DNA from: Microvelia longipes
Taxonomy: Eukaryota > Arthropoda > Insecta > Hemiptera > Veliidae
Length of the DNA stretch: 64,000 nucleotides
Direction of reading: 5' to 3'
NCBI GenBank assembly: GCA_018340805.1
Contig: JACMZG010000008.1
Coordinates: forward strand, 75,915,450-75,979,449
Shown: piece by piece, positions 22,395 to 35,124 of the stretch
Numbering within the stretch: the first letter of the stretch is position 1
Layout of the letters: each line of letters begins with the position of its first letter
Position numbers and translations under genes: made by a program
The notes under the pieces: generated by a model
Told to the model about the DNA's origin: nothing
What the model saw: the letters and a program-made list of their open reading frames with translations, nothing else
Database searches by the model: none

Positions 22395-22770
22395 TTATTG
22401 AAAATTATTATTATTGAGAGAACTTTTTGTTATTTACAAAATTTTTAAGTACGAAAATTACCTTACTGAATGTTTTTAGTATTATGAATTATAGGGTTAG
22501 TTGATACCTAATAATTGAATTAAAAAAGTCGCTTGGCAATCGTTTGAATAATTATAGTCCATAAAAGTTATTATTATTGAAGGTAATTTTTGTTATTAAC
22601 AATACTAGTAGCATTAATGAAATTACCACCGTACGTTTTTGGTATAGAGAGTTATAGAGAGATTTGACACCATTGTAATTTGGAATTAAGAAAAGGCATC
22701 AGTAAAAGCCTTAGAAAATTATAGCCTAAGAAAATGTTTGTTATTGAAAAATTTTGAAGTACTTATGGAT
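22395..22770. repeat. Degenerate tandem repeat, about 165-bp unit
   Basis: Two and a half units begin with TTATTATTGA-A--TTTTTGTTATT and contain GAAATTACC, GTATTATGAATTATAG or GTATAGAGAGTTATAG, and AATTGAATTAA. Divergence is high. Confidence 0.55.
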
Positions 22771-24189
22771 TATTGTTCCAGGAGTTTTTTTTTCCAAATT
22801 TTTGAAGAAGTATTTTCTATTAAAATGATTTAAAGTTACATTATTTTATACATGCCAACATATTTGTTAATTTAATAAAGCTTTTTTGAAGTATAAATTT
22901 GATGATGAGAATTTTCTAGTAAGTTGGCACTGCAGGTTTTCTGAGACTAATTAAGTAAATAAAATACTTGCTTAGTAAAAATATCTATATTTTATTTCTT
23001 TCGAAGGACGGAATAAAAAAAGTATTTCCGACTAAAATAAAAGAGTCAAAGGGAATAATAAATTTGACATTTAAAAGGAAATAAATATATTTGTATTTTT
23101 TTTTTATTAATTTGATTCAGTAAAGAAATATGAAAAAAGGTGGTAGAAGTTATAATGTGAGTTCTGGATCTAAGTCTACAAAGGCTTTAGGATCTAACCC
23201 AGCCAGTATGAACAGTACTATAGGAGTGGTATAGACGGCACCAGCCTCATTCCAATAAAACTTTCTGCGCATGCCTTATTAACAAAAAAACCCTTAATTT
23301 ATTAATATTTTACATGAACTGGAGAATAAAAACTAATTTTAGAAAAAAAAAATAATAGAAACAAATTAAGTACCGGAAATTTTTTTGAAAAAAATTGCAG
23401 TAAGAAAAAAAAATAAAAGAAGTTAAGAAAATTTGCAGCATAAAAAGTTAGTTAAGATAAAAGAATAGAAGCTGGTTACAAAACTATTGTTTTTAAGAAA
23501 ATAATATTTTTTTAAAACTGTTATACTTTATTAGAATACAGCCAGGACGTATGAAGCAAAATTGTGCTGAAAAAGTTGAAAGATGTTTGCAGATATTGTT
23601 TACAAAAAAATTATAAGATATGCAACTATTAATTAAGAATAGTACTTAAGAACTGGTATTTACCGCTAGATCTAGTTGAATATCTAATTTATTATTGGTA
23701 TCCATACTATGCGGTGGCAGATAGGCCCTTAGGTCCAGCCACTATTATTAGCATCAACTGACTTCATCCCGGCACATACGAGATAATATAACACAGCACT
23801 TTCAAATTTAAACTTAAAACAAGATTAAACTCGTACAAGATAGTAATTTTAGTTAATAATTCTCTTTCTTGTGCAAACAATTAAATTATTTTAAAAATTT
23901 ACTTAACTTTAATTATTATTAAAAAACAAACTTTATTATTTTAAACAAAATTAAAGAAAGCGCGGATGTATTAAAAACGGAGATAAAACTTCTACTAATT
24001 ACTTTTTAAAATTTATTAATTTCGGTCAAAAAAAGATAATGTACAAATCTTTGTTATTTACACATGCGCTAAAATATTATATACAAGAGAGATACTAAGA
24101 CTCGTGTGAGATGCTTTCCGTTTATCTTTCAGTCGGTGTCCTTTTTTCTCTAATTAAAATTCCTTTTTCCTTCAGATTAATTTGTGAAT
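22771..24189. other. AT-rich stretch without recognisable gene
   Basis: No ORF above noise. Two GC-richer islands (23150-23280 and 23660-23790) contain TCTAACCCAGCCAG and TTAGGTCCAGCCAC. They may be fragments of an unidentified element. Confidence 0.35.
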
Positions 24190-24700
24190 TTGATTTTGTG
24201 GCACTCAGTTTAGAGTCAGACTAGGAGTCACTCGCGATATCATGGTGTGTGTGCTTATATTACGGGCAGTCTAATAACGGTACGGGCGCAGCTCGGATTC
24301 CAAACGGGATTCTTTATTATTTAAATAATACCTTCACTCAAAATTCACTCACACACTCACACTCTCAGGCGCACTCTCGTCTCAGTACATCCACTTCTGT
24401 CCAACTACCGGCCGTGCCCTACACACTGAATTTCGGGCCAGGGGTGGGGGGTTGAAAGGGGAGTTCGCAGCGATTCTACCAACCTCCCGACTCCAAACCA
24501 CCCTACGAGAAATTTCTCCCCTTGGAGAAAATATCCCTTTAAAGTCTACAGGGCTTAGCGTGTTGAATCTCTCGGCCGTTTCTTTTTACTGTCCTCAATA
24601 GCAAGGACAAAAAGTTAGAGAAACGCAACAAAAGTTGAATGAAGACAAGGAAAAGACGCGTCTCCCTTACCTGCGATTTATAAAACCCTTTCTATCTAAA
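24190..24700. other. GC-richer island of unknown origin
   Basis: Base composition rises clearly against its surroundings. It holds CACTCA-rich tandem-like sequence (24344-24375), a G run (24441-24451) and TTTCTCCCCTTGGAGAAA (24511-24528, a hairpin). An open frame of 68 codons (24249-24455) shows no known domain and looks chance-derived. It could be the leader or LTR of an unrecognised retroelement, or a promoter-like host island. No case is strong. Confidence 0.3.
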
Positions 24701-24982
24701 GACGACATAAACATTTTCTAAGAAATTAATAACAATTTTTTTTTCAAAAAGAATATAATTAGTAAAAATTAAAAAGTTCATTCATTGAGTACGCAGTAAA
24801 TAAATTTGATGATTCTCTTGATGAGATAATCATTAAATAGTGTTTAGTGCCCAGCCCTGCTATATAGGATTCCTGTACACATACCAATATCATCAAAAGG
24901 AATATTGTTCCTACCTTCCCCATCTCTATTCTATTTATTATTAAAGAATTAATTAAAATTATGTGTTTCTCTTAATCCAATT

Positions 24983-25580
24983 TTTACTTTCACTCATTTA
25001 TGCCGTAGGTATAGGAAACGTGTTGTGTTTGCAAAAAAATCCAAAACCGGGATAAAACAAAAATTATTCGTTTCAGGTTTTATAATGCCTCCTGAGTGGT
25101 TTTCTTAAAGTTGTCTGTCTGTATGTGTGTGTGTGTGTTATCATCGTAGCTCCTAGTTTATATATGCTAAAGAGTTAAAACTGTGTAGTAAATCAATCTA
25201 CTGTTGTAGTTGTGCCATTTTTGTAACGGCACTTGCGGTCAATAATGACTCAGCAAAAATTTCAAAAAATCATAAAACGCGGAAAAATTATGCGTTCTGT
25301 TTGAAATTTGGCACGCATGTTGCTATGTATAAGAATAACATGTGTGATAAGTTTCATCTCATTATCTGCATTAGTTCTATTTTTATCGAATGACTGTACA
25401 TTACAAAAAAAATTGTAAAACATTAGGAAATGATTCAATTAAGTTGAAAATTAGTACAAGTGTTAACCGTTACCTAATAAATAAATACACAAAGTTTTGT
25501 TTTAATGCTACAAGTATATCTATGATTTTTGGTCAGTGTTGTATGGTTGGCTGAGAATGAGACAAATGATGATGATGCCT
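24983..25580 (+). mobile_element. Family A repeat, 5' hairpin through degraded 5S region
   Basis: Begins with ATTTATGCCGTAGGTATAGG (hairpin loop region) and continues through GTTTGCAAAAAAATCC, CCTCCTGAGTGGTTTTC, TGTCTGTCTGTATGTG, ATCATCGTAGCTCCTAG, AATGACTCAGCAAAAATTTC, GGCACGCATGTTGCTATG and TATATCTATGATTTTTGG. It then breaks into GGTCAGTGTTGTATGGTTGG-CTGAGAATGAG, so box A is deleted while a box C remnant stays. Confidence 0.78.
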
Positions 25581-25659
25581 GTTTAAAGCCTTGTACAACT
25601 AGACCTAAAGTTAGATTTTGTGCTTAGTTTCAAGTATCTTGCGTAAATACGTGTGGTTT

Positions 25660-25905
25660 ATGCCCGATAAACACACACCGATAGACTGACAGACAAACAC
25701 AAAAACTCACTCACACACACATAGACAGACTGACAGCAAGATGAATACCACCCAGAACGTCACGATATCGCCTGAAACTATTAATTTACTATTATTATAA
25801 CTATTCAACATTCTTTTAGAGCCTCATTTTCGGATTTTTAAGATAAACACTATACTTTTCCTTATACCTGAGTTAGTAGATGAGAAAAGGTAATTAAGTG
25901 AATAT
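25660..25905 (-). repeat. Family A fragment (5' end, minus strand)
   Basis: Minus strand shows the GGAAAAGTATAGTG arm, CGAAAATGAGGC, GGCGATATCGTGAC, TGTCAGTCTGTCTATGTGTG. It lies 80 bases from the plus-strand copy ending at 25580, so the two fragments are in opposite orientation. Confidence 0.6.
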
Positions 25906-26269
25906 AAAATAATAGTTTAAAGAGTGCAAATAATAAAAAATACTCTGCCAGGCATGACACAAATCTGCTATGCTTATATCATTTACATAAAATATAATAG
26001 TGATACATGACTCATGAAATTTTGTTTATTTTATTTTAAAACGGGCGCGGGGTACTTCGGGTACTCGGTAAAATTTGTAAGATATGAAATTTTTAACAAT
26101 AGGTTAACACATCCACTAAAACTGTGAGTAGATGAGTATAAACATTTCCTTACTCTTTAGATGACAAAAAAGAATTGATTTTGAAACACATAGCCGAGGC
26201 ATATATGCTCTCGGCACAATGTGCACACTATAATTACATAAACCCACTGTACAGTGTACAGTCTTAATA

Positions 26270-26985
26270 AACCCACTGTACAGTCCTGTAATTATAGGAA
26301 CCACTGATTCACCATAGAGTAAGGGAGAGAGGAACCACTGATTTACCATAGAGTGAGGGAGAGAGTAACCACTGATTTACCATAGAGTGAGGGAGAAAGG
26401 AACCACTAATTTACCACAGAGTGAGGAAGAGAGGAACCACTGATTTAACATAGAGTTAGGGAGAAGGAACACGAAACACTAGAGTGAGGGAGAGAAGAAC
26501 CACTGATTTACTATAGAAGGGAGAGAGGAGCACTGATTTACCATAGAGTAAGGGAGAGAGGAACCATTGATTTATCATAGAGTGAGGAAGAGAGGAACCA
26601 CTGATTTACCACAGAGTGAGGGAGAGAGAAACCACTGATTTACCATAGAGTAAGGGAGAGAGGAACCACTGATTTACCATAGAGTAAGGGAGAGAGGAAC
26701 CACTGATTTACCATAGAGTGAGGGAAAGAGGTCATTGATTTACCATAGGGTGAGGGAGAGAAGAACCACTGATTTACTATAGAGTAAGGGAGAGAGGAAC
26801 CACTGATTTACCATAGAGTGAGGGAAAGAGGAACCACTAATTTACCATCGAGTGAGGGAGAGAAGAACCACTGATTTACCATAGAGTAAGAGAGAGAGGA
26901 AGCACTGAATTACCATAGAGTAAGGGAGAGAGAAACCACTGATTTACCCTAGAGTAAGGGAGAAGGGAACAATTGATTGAAAGTC
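26270..26985. repeat. 33-34 bp minisatellite, about 21 units
   Basis: Units of GGAACCACTGATTTACCATA followed by GAGTGAGGGAGAGA, with A/G alternation (GTGAGG or GTAAGG) that alternates in blocks and suggests higher-order duplication. It is flanked on the left by a smaller duplicated AAACCCACTGTACAGT (26241-26283). Confidence 0.92.
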
Positions 26986-27860
26986 TAGAAAGTTACCTAC
27001 TTCTTTGGAGCCATAGTTTCAATTTTCTTTAGGCTGCCAAAGTAATTATAACAGATATCATCCAGACTAGGATTTGAACTCTGACCGGAAGAGTCAATAG
27101 TGTTTAAGCTGAGAGGATTTAAAACTACTGTCTTAGACTACTATGTCATTTTACAATCCATATTGGAATTTGAACAAACATAAATAGCAAATATATTTTT
27201 CCAAACACATAATAAATTATTGCACAAGATATTGTGGACTAATAATGCACCAAGTCATTTTTAATTATGTAAACATTACATTTAAAATTTATAGGTATAT
27301 TTCTTTTGGAGAGTATTAGAACAAATAATAAATATATCATAAATTGTCAAAAAGAAATATTTCTATTTTAATAATATAATTTGCCCCCATGAGATGGCAG
27401 TTTTGAAAACTAGAAAGGCGGAAAGTTTTCTGCACGAGCTAGGGAGATATAAGAAAAATCTATAAATTAATAAAACTTGACTACTCTTTGTAACACTAAC
27501 TAACTTAGGGTGACATTCCAATTTTTTTTCTTTCATTCGAATAATCTATATACAGAAAATTTTTTTTATTAAATCTTTATATTAAGTAATAGAACAACAA
27601 TTATTGTTACAAGTATTAGGGTTAGCATAGTTTTGTTGACTTGAGTGGGTGGTAAGAGAAACAATCCAATGATTGCACTCTGACGGGTGTTGATACAGAA
27701 AATAAAAAACATAGATATGCACTATACTATATTGCAACGCGTATACTCGTATATCATGCGATTACACCGCAAGATGTTCAAGCTTTCAGGTGTGGGGTAT
27801 ATCACTGAATTTTTCTGCATTCTATGTTCTTCTGAAGCGACTAAAAGCCAGCACGGCGAT
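26986..27860. other. Spacer with one weak tRNA-like box B
   Basis: On the minus strand around 27066-27090, AGAGTTCAAATCCTAGTC resembles a tRNA box B. A matching box A is not convincing. The rest is AT-rich with no gene. Confidence 0.3.
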
Positions 27861-27867
27861 CCTTAAG

Positions 27868-28960
27868 TAATACCGGTGGCAAAAAGAAAGCAGTAATATA
27901 AGATAGGCCAGTTAGTGCCAATTTAAAAGTGGTGCCAGGTAGGCCAGGATTTTTAAGAAGTGCCAATAGCAAAAAAAAGCTGTAATCTAGGGTAGCCCAG
28001 GATTCTCAAGTAGTGCCAGTAGCATAAAAGAAAACTGTAATCTAGGTAGGCCAGGATTCTCAAGTAGTGCCAGTAGCAAAAAAGAAAGCTGTAATCTAGG
28101 GTAGGCCAGGATTCTCAAGTAGTGCCAGTAGCAAAAAAGAAAGCTGTAATTTAGGGTAGCCCAGCATTCTCAAGTAGTGCCAGTAGCAAAAAAGAAAGTT
28201 GTAATCTAGGGTAGCCCAGGATTCTCAAGTAGTGCCAGTAGCAAAAAAGAAAGCTGTAATCTAGGGTAGGTCAGGATTCTCAAGTAGTGCCAGTAGCAAA
28301 AAAAGAAAGGTGGGTAGGCCAGGATCTCAAGTAGTGCCAGAAGCAAAAAAGAAAGCTGTAATCTAGGGTAGGTCAGGATTCTCAAGTAGTGCCAGTAGCA
28401 AAAAAGAAAGCTGTAATCTAGGGTAGGCCAGGATTCTCAAGTAGTGCCATTTCCAAAAAAGAAAGGTGTAATCTAGGGTAGGCCAGGATTCTCAAGTAGT
28501 GCCAGTAGCAAAAAAGAAAGCTGTAATATAGGGTAGGCCAGGATTCTTAAGTAGTGCCAGTAGCAAAAAGAAAGCAGTAATATAGGATAGGCCAGTTAGT
28601 GCCAATTTAAAAGTAGTTTTAGGTAGGCCAGGATTCTCAAGAAGTGCGAATAGCAAAAAAGAAAGCAGTAATATAGGATAGGCCAGTTTGTGCCAATTTA
28701 AAAGAAGTGCCAGGTAGGCCAGGATTCTCAAGAAGTGCCAGTAGCAGAAAATAATGCTGTAATTTAGGGTAGGCTAATTAGTGCCAATTTTTAAGAACTG
28801 CCAGTAGCAAAAAAGAAAGTTGTAATTTAGGGTACTCCAGGATTCTCAAGTAGTGCGGGTAGCAAAAAGAAAGCAGTAATTTAGGGTAGGCTAGGATTCT
28901 CAAGTAGTGCGGGGTAGGCTAGAATTCTCAAGTAGCGTCTGTAGCAAAAAGAAACAGATA
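27868..28960. repeat. 55-bp minisatellite, about 20 units
   Basis: Unit: CCAGTAGCAAAAAAGAAAGC, TGTAATCTAGGGTAGGCCAG, GATTCTCAAGTAGTG. The centre (28020-28560) is homogeneous. Both edges contain longer variants with TTAGTGCCAATTTAAAAG, present near 27912, 28598 and 28690, which marks a second unit type. The open frame on the minus strand at 28492-28731 only reads the repeat. Confidence 0.92.
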
Positions 28961-29159
28961 AAGGTCCTAGGTCTTTAGAGTGTTAGTCTTTATATAAACT
29001 TCCAACAACTGCGGAGGTGGCTTATGTAACTTTTTAAGATCCATTTTATACGAATAGATTTGTTTTCTATGTCAACTTAGAGGGCTCATTTATAATTTAA
29101 ACGATTTTTTAAATTTTTTCATCTCATTGTAGTCTAAAAATATTATTTTCCGGGCAGCA

Positions 29160-29385
29160 CAACTCCGCCTAATAAATCGTTTTTGGGTCAGGTTTTCAAT
29201 CTCTAGCATAAACACAGTTGTAGTTATGCGTGACACTGGCAAACACACACACACAACACGATAAAAACCACTCTGAAGGTTATGAAAATGCCTGAAACTC
29301 ATAATAATGGTGAAACCTCAGTTTCAGATTTTTTGAGTAACGCAATGTTTTTTCTCTTACCTACAGTTAGTGAGTGAGGAAAATA
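29160..29385 (-). repeat. Family A fragment (5' end, minus strand)
   Basis: Minus strand: TTTCCTCACTCACTAACTGT, AATCTGAAACTGAGG, CCTTCAGAGTGGTTTTTATC, (GT)n, and ACTGTGTTTATGCTAGAGAT. The hairpin end is partly degraded. Confidence 0.65.
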
Positions 29386-29504
29386 AATTAGAACCTAAAC
29401 TGTCAACTTCTGAAATTTAGTACCCTGGCAGCCAGTTTCAGAAATATAGTACCTAGACTGTCAACTCCAGCACAATTTTTACCCGGGTAAAAAAAATTGG
29501 GTAT

Positions 29505-29940
29505 GGGAAGGTCATTAATCAGCAATAATGACTCAGATAAGATTTCAAAAATTTAATTAAACGCGGAGAAGTTTGTCGGTCGGTTTGAGATTTAGCAGGT
29601 ATGTACTCATATACAAGACCAGCATATTTGATAAGTTGCATCACTTTATCGGCATTGGCTTCATTCTTATCGAATGATTTGTACACGTTAAGATATTGTA
29701 CAAGTGTATCCATTACGTAATAAATAAGTACGATATTTTTCGGTTCAATACAAGGCTATGTATATGTCTTGTTAGATAACAAATGTAAGCAGCAGGGAGC
29801 TAAGACAGTGCTTGGATAGGTGACCGCTAAGAATAAAACTAATGTAATCACTATCTGAGGAAGTGTTGAGGAGGAGCGTAGCGATTCCGAGTGATTGAGG
29901 AAATATTCCGGGGTACTCCCATTCCCGATTTCTTAAGGTT
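29505..29940 (+). mobile_element. Family A 3' part with 5S-like block
   Basis: Starts in AATAATGACTCAG and includes AAACGCGGAGAAG, GTATGTACTCATATACAAGA, TACAAGTGTATCCATTACGT, the 5S-like block (29774-29837), GAGGAGCGTAGCGATTCCGA and the end GGGGTACTCCCATTCCCGAT. It lies 120 bases after an inverted 5' fragment (29160-29385), so the two may have been parts of one insertion rearranged by inversion. Confidence 0.75.
29774..29837 (+). promoter_or_regulatory. 5S-like internal control region
   Basis: GATAACAAATGTAAGCAGCA, then AGACAGTGCTTGGATAGG and TGACCGCTAAGAATAA. Box C (TTGGATAGGTGACCGC) is close to the 5S consensus; box A is weaker. Confidence 0.55.
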
Positions 29941-29998
29941 ATTAAGGACGATTGTATTAGGATTGTATCTATTAGTGCAAAAACCAAGCCTAAAACAT

Positions 29999-30594
29999 GT
30001 GACTTATTTTGTACTACTTCAAACCATTTTTTTTGAAAATATACCTTAAATTATGAAGGAAAAGCATAATTAGCTCTGGAAAAGTGTGTCTTTCCAGAGT
30101 GGAGCCCTTTATATAAATCCGCTCGCTCAAATTATTAGAAAATCACACAAATCCTGTACAAAACATGAAGCAAAAATATTCTCAAAGTTAGTAAAATGTC
30201 CTATAAATGAAGTGTTTGTTCATCAAAATCGGATAACTGCAAGTAAAGTTGTGACATTTGTTAAATGACCAAAAATGTGACAAAAGCCAATATTTGTTCA
30301 ACGAAATTCGCTGATTTAAACCATTTTTTGAAATTCTTTGAAAAAGCCATAACTTTTGTCGTAGTCACTCTTTTTTATGGGGGAATTTCATCAGTTTTAA
30401 AAATGATATTTTGCACACGACCTACAGGAAACCACTTACTCTAAGAAAACTGAAATTTTTGCGATTTTCTAAAAATTTGAGCAAGCGCAATCGTATGAAG
30501 GGCTCCATTCTGCAAGGTAGAATATAATTTTTCTTCATAATTTAAGGTACATTTTTCCGAAACATTTGGTTCGAAGTAGTACATAATATGTCAC
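29999..30594. mobile_element. 0.6-kb foldback element with 150-bp arms
   Basis: 29999-30150 (GTGAC, GTACTACTTC, ACCTTAAATTATGAAG, GGAGCCCTT, GCTCAAATTATTAGAAAATC) is repeated inverted at 30445-30594. Weaker inverted similarity continues towards the centre near 30290, so the whole may be one ageing palindrome. A short stem GCTCTGGAAA/TTTCCAGAG at 30074-30101 is present only in the left arm. No coding capacity. Confidence 0.75.
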
Positions 30595-30936
30595 GTTTTT
30601 CAGGTCCGGCTCCTGGACTATATTTGAAAAACCTGATTGTTTTTGGAAGCAGCTCTGATTGATATGCATATTTGGCTCACTTACCTGAAACAAAACCAAA
30701 GATATTTAATTAACAGGAGATGCATCAACTAGGCACTAAAGGGTTTTTTTCTACTGGAAATTGCTTGATCAAATTAAGTCACAATGCAATTCTAGCTTCC
30801 TAAGTTCGAAGATACAAATGTCAAGGAAGATTTGTTAGCACGGTTGTCAGTGAACCGGGCGATTATTTACTTAAGATAAACGCCAAAAAAAGAGAAAACC
30901 AAAAAATATCAACCAAACATTTTACTGTTTAGCTTA

Positions 30937-30980
30937 TTAATAATTACACTTAACCCCTATGGGTTAAGTGTGATTATTAA
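30937..30980. repeat. 20-bp stem hairpin
   Basis: TTAATAATTACACTTAACCC and GGGTTAAGTGTGATTATTAA pair with one mismatch around a 4-base loop CTAT. Confidence 0.85.
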
Positions 30981-31209
30981 CAACCTCAAACTTACATTTA
31001 AATTGTTAGCCTTTTCTTCTAAAATGTTCATTGTTACATTAGAAATTTGGCACTAATGATACACCAGGTATTTTTAATTATTTATTGCAATATTCCACTC
31101 TTAACACAGAGCATTATCAAGTAAAACATCTTATTTGTTTTTCTTCACAAAAAGTGTCAAGAGTTTGAATTGCATAAAAATTTTGATTTTAAAAGTATAA
31201 ACAATTAAA

Positions 31210-31500
31210 TCAGTTGACAGGACTTAAAATAGTAGACAGAAATTAAAATAGAAGACAGGACTTAAAATAGTAGACAGAAATTAAAGTAGTAGACAGGACT
31301 TAAAATAGTAGACACAAATTAAAATAGTAGAAAGAACTTACAAAAGTAAACAGAAATTAAAATAGTGGACAGGATTTAAACTGTAGACACAAGTTAAAAT
31401 AGTAGATAGACATTAAAATAGTGGACAGGACTTAAAATAGTAGACACAAATTAAAATAGTAGATAAAAATTAAAATAGTAGAAAGGACTTGAAATAGTCA
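31210..31500. repeat. About 19-bp minisatellite
   Basis: About fifteen units alternate between AAATTAAAATAGTAGACAG and GACTTAAAATAGTAGACA. Two to three more units occur at 32408-32450, beyond 900 bp of other sequence. Confidence 0.85.
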
Positions 31501-32407
<907 letters not shown>

Positions 32408-32450
32408 AAATTGTAGACAGAACTTAAAATAGTAGATAGGACTTACTTAT
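32408..32450. repeat. Detached units of the 19-bp minisatellite
   Basis: TTGTAGACAGAACTTAAAAT followed by AGTAGATAGGACTTA matches the unit type at 31210-31500. Confidence 0.75.
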
Positions 32451-33433
32451 GACAGACAACTTTACGTTAAAAATATCATATTTTCCCCGATTATCAATAA
32501 ATTAGGCGGTGGTTTATTAGATTGCTTACGGAAACTTTGTATAAATAAACCAATTCATTGAAATATAAAAATTAAATCATTATTAACCATTAAGAAAAAA
32601 TTCAGTAGACACGGCAAAATATTTGATAACCTTGTCATTAAATTAGTTTATAATGAAACTTCTTTAAAATGTAACAGTAAAGAAAATATTATTATATGAA
32701 TAATTTTATATTTACCGATAGCAGAAAAGATTTTTCAGGGAAACAATTTTCCTCGATAATAATTGTAAAATAATTCTTTGATATTTGCGGAAAGGAAAGC
32801 TCTATACAAGAACCATATCGACTATAGAGCCTATAAATAGCTGTTTGAACATAAAGCTTTAACGTCAGCCTTAGCCAACGTCATTCATTGGGAATAGTTA
32901 AAGTACTCTTTCCCTTTGTATAGTGTGTTTAGCATTTTTATTATTGTGAAACCCTTTTATAGATTTGATGTTCGAGTAGATTTATTTTAGGATTTAGAAA
33001 TATTTCTTTTACTTGAAATCAAAGTTAAAAAATACAATTTACACAAAAAAATACGTTTAAACTGATTTTGTGACATTTCTACAGCCTTTATGAATTCTTA
33101 TGTCTCTTAATGAATCTTTTAAATGCTTGATTTCTTTTAAAAAATAATTGTACAAATGCATAGTAATTTTTAACAATAATAACTCCACAACCTATTAGCA
33201 AATTTCCTTTAAAATATTGGCTATGGTAGAAGCTTCATGCCGAGAAATGATCTTAGGAATATGGTGGCCGTTCACCATAAAAAATAAAATACTGTTGGTT
33301 AACAGTATATCTCAGGTGAAGAGTCGTTATGAGTTTCATGAAAATGGTCCGGAGTCGATACGAGTACTTAGAGTGTGTAATGCAAGTGTGTTCAAATCCT
33401 GGTAAGGACAATGATTTTTCATATTTTATTTAC

Positions 33434-33435
<2 letters not shown>
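32451..33435. other. AT-rich stretch, no gene recognised
   Basis: The short frame at 33217-33405 ends in a box B-like GTTCAAATCCTGGT (33391-33404) immediately before an AT microsatellite, which could be the 3' edge of an old SINE. No box A at tRNA distance was found. Confidence 0.3.
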
Positions 33436-33490
<55 letters not shown>

Positions 33491-33510
33491 TGTGTGTGTG
33501 TGTGTGTGTG
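33436..33510. repeat. (AT)n(TG)n microsatellite
   Basis: AT repeats pass into about ten TG units. Confidence 0.95.
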
Positions 33511-33700
33511 TATACAAAAAAATCCAACTCATAGTTTAATTTCAACTTTTAGTCCTATGTCAGAAATATGTTATACTTATTTTATTTATGTGTTAATATT
33601 AGGAGTGAAAGTTTTGCCATGTCTGAATATTAGCTTTATTATTATGTATAAACTCAAATTTAAACTTCAGTTTTAATTTTACTAGGACAAGCCTCTAAGG

Positions 33701-33812
33701 TACCACGGCTCAGGCCGATTTGCATGAAATTGAATGAGTATTAGTCAGAATTAATTTTATAGTATGTAACTATGTTATACAATAAATGGTTTTTTATTTA
33801 TTTACATTATAT
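33701..33812 (+). repeat. Retroelement 3'-end-like repeat (TACCACGGCTCAGG)
   Basis: TACCACGGCTCAGGCCGATT, TGCATGAAATT, then AACTATGTTATACAATAAAT with a T/A-rich tail. The same sequence is inverted at 41591-41698 and 41791-41890. The AATAAA near the end and the shared terminus resemble the 3' UTR of a retroelement, but no coding part is attached. Confidence 0.5.
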
Positions 33813-33821
33813 AAGTTCATA

Positions 33822-34265
33822 ACTACGTAATCTGGAGCGGTGGTCCACATGCCAGGATAATTTTCTTTGGAATGCGTGATGTCGTGCTTAACAATCTATT
33901 TCTTGCTCAAGGTTCCGGTTTATGCTTTATAATTTGAGCAGTTAATCAATTATCTAACAATTACTTGTACTTCATTTTTCTTATTTTCAAAGGAAATGAG
34001 CTAAAACCTTTCAAGAAAAACTCCAACTTAGCTTTAGGCTAGTGCAAATATTGGTATGCACTACCAATTTTAGAGGAGTGGTCATGTATAACCAATTGGG
34101 TAAGTGTGGGCATTTCCTGTATTTTTCCTTATAACACAGAAAAAATTAGTAATGCTTGATAATTGAGTAAATGGTTAAGTTATAATGCATAAACTGGAAC
34201 CTTAAGCTAGAAATGGATTATTAAGCAAGGAAAAAGTATTGAGAATATTGCGTTCGAGTATGAAA
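33822..34265. mobile_element. Family D repeat, foldback arrangement
   Basis: Left: GGAGCGGTGGTCCACATGCC, GGAATGCG, TTTCTTGCTCAAGGTTCCGG, TTTATGCTTTATAA. Right: TTATAATGCATAAACTGGAA, CTTAAGCTAGAAATGGATTA, TTAAGCAAGGAAA. These are inverted to each other over about 110 bp, with GCATTTCCTGTATTTTTCC and its inverse in the middle. This copy has both ends in inverted order, whereas the copies at 11050 and 57630 are more asymmetric. Confidence 0.65.
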
Positions 34266-34955
34266 TAGTAAATCTTATATAGATGACATTTTCGTTTATG
34301 AGACCAATATTTGATCAAAATGACTACGCATTCTTGCCCATAGAAGATTAAATTCTTTATTCTATATAATTACCCTCGTACCTTAATCTTCAACACTCGG
34401 TAGCGTGTTAAAGATTTAGAATTCTTAGCTTCAACTAAGTTTAGCAAGAGGAGGACACAATGACCCTATCCGGCAAGATTGTCGACTTCTCTCTTCTTCT
34501 GCCTTTGACGCTTTACTAGCGCTGGTAAAGCCTTCACCCTAAGATAGCGGTGAAAAATGGAAACACAAGTAACTCCTTCCCGGCTTTTTTTACAAATCTT
34601 AACTTGATTTTTGGAAACTAGCACATAGTAGCTGTTCGGGTTATATTGGGACATCCCAAAACAGCACAGAGTACCATAATTTCTGTTTTATTTCCATAAA
34701 TAAAATATGTTGCCAAAGAAAATGGCACTCTACAGAGTTAAGTAACTCGGTGATCAGCTGTATTTAACAAATTCAGTTTATGAATTTATGTAACACAAAC
34801 AGTATAAGAACATGTACTTATGCCTCATTAAATTTAATAAGCAAAATTAAAAGGAAAATAAAAGAATTTATCAAAAGGAAAAACTAAAAGAAAAGTGTTC
34901 AATCAAACGTTTCACAATGTTAAAGAAAACAAATTGTCATAACATATGCCTATAA
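34266..34955. other. No gene recognised
   Basis: The frame 34466-34654 (minus) has no recognisable domain. The sequence is AT-rich with a GC-richer patch at 34465-34540. Confidence 0.35.
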
Positions 34956-35124
34956 TACGACACACAGCTTAAATCAGTTGACAGTGTGGGAAAATAATGC
35001 AAGGGAGCCAATGAGGTTAGTCGTGGATGTAAAACTACGCCCTCAATTTCAAATCAGGCTAACTTTATTAGTTCCTCAGCACTATTTTCCCACGCTGTCA
35101 ACTGATTTTAGCCGTGTGTTGTAC
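34956..35124. mobile_element. 169-bp MITE (family F)
   Basis: Inverted ends TACGACACACAG and GTGTGTTGTA continue into AAATCAGTTGACAGTGTGGG and its inverse CCCACGCTGTCAACTGATTT, giving arms of about 45 bp. A half copy, the right arm only, lies at 56113-56187. A run of G follows at 35128-35138. Confidence 0.8.

Noticed and set aside
24249..24455. Possible small secreted or host protein
   Set aside because: No signal peptide or domain; it is in a GC-richer island and low-complexity (Ser/Thr/His rich). Kept only as an unassigned island.
26270..28960. CRISPR-like regular repeats
   Set aside because: Units are contiguous tandem repeats with no unique spacers, in what appears to be a nuclear genome.
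33385..33410. Box B-like GTTCAAATCCTGG; also at 27066 and 58345
   Set aside because: No box A at tRNA spacing, so no SINE or tRNA call.
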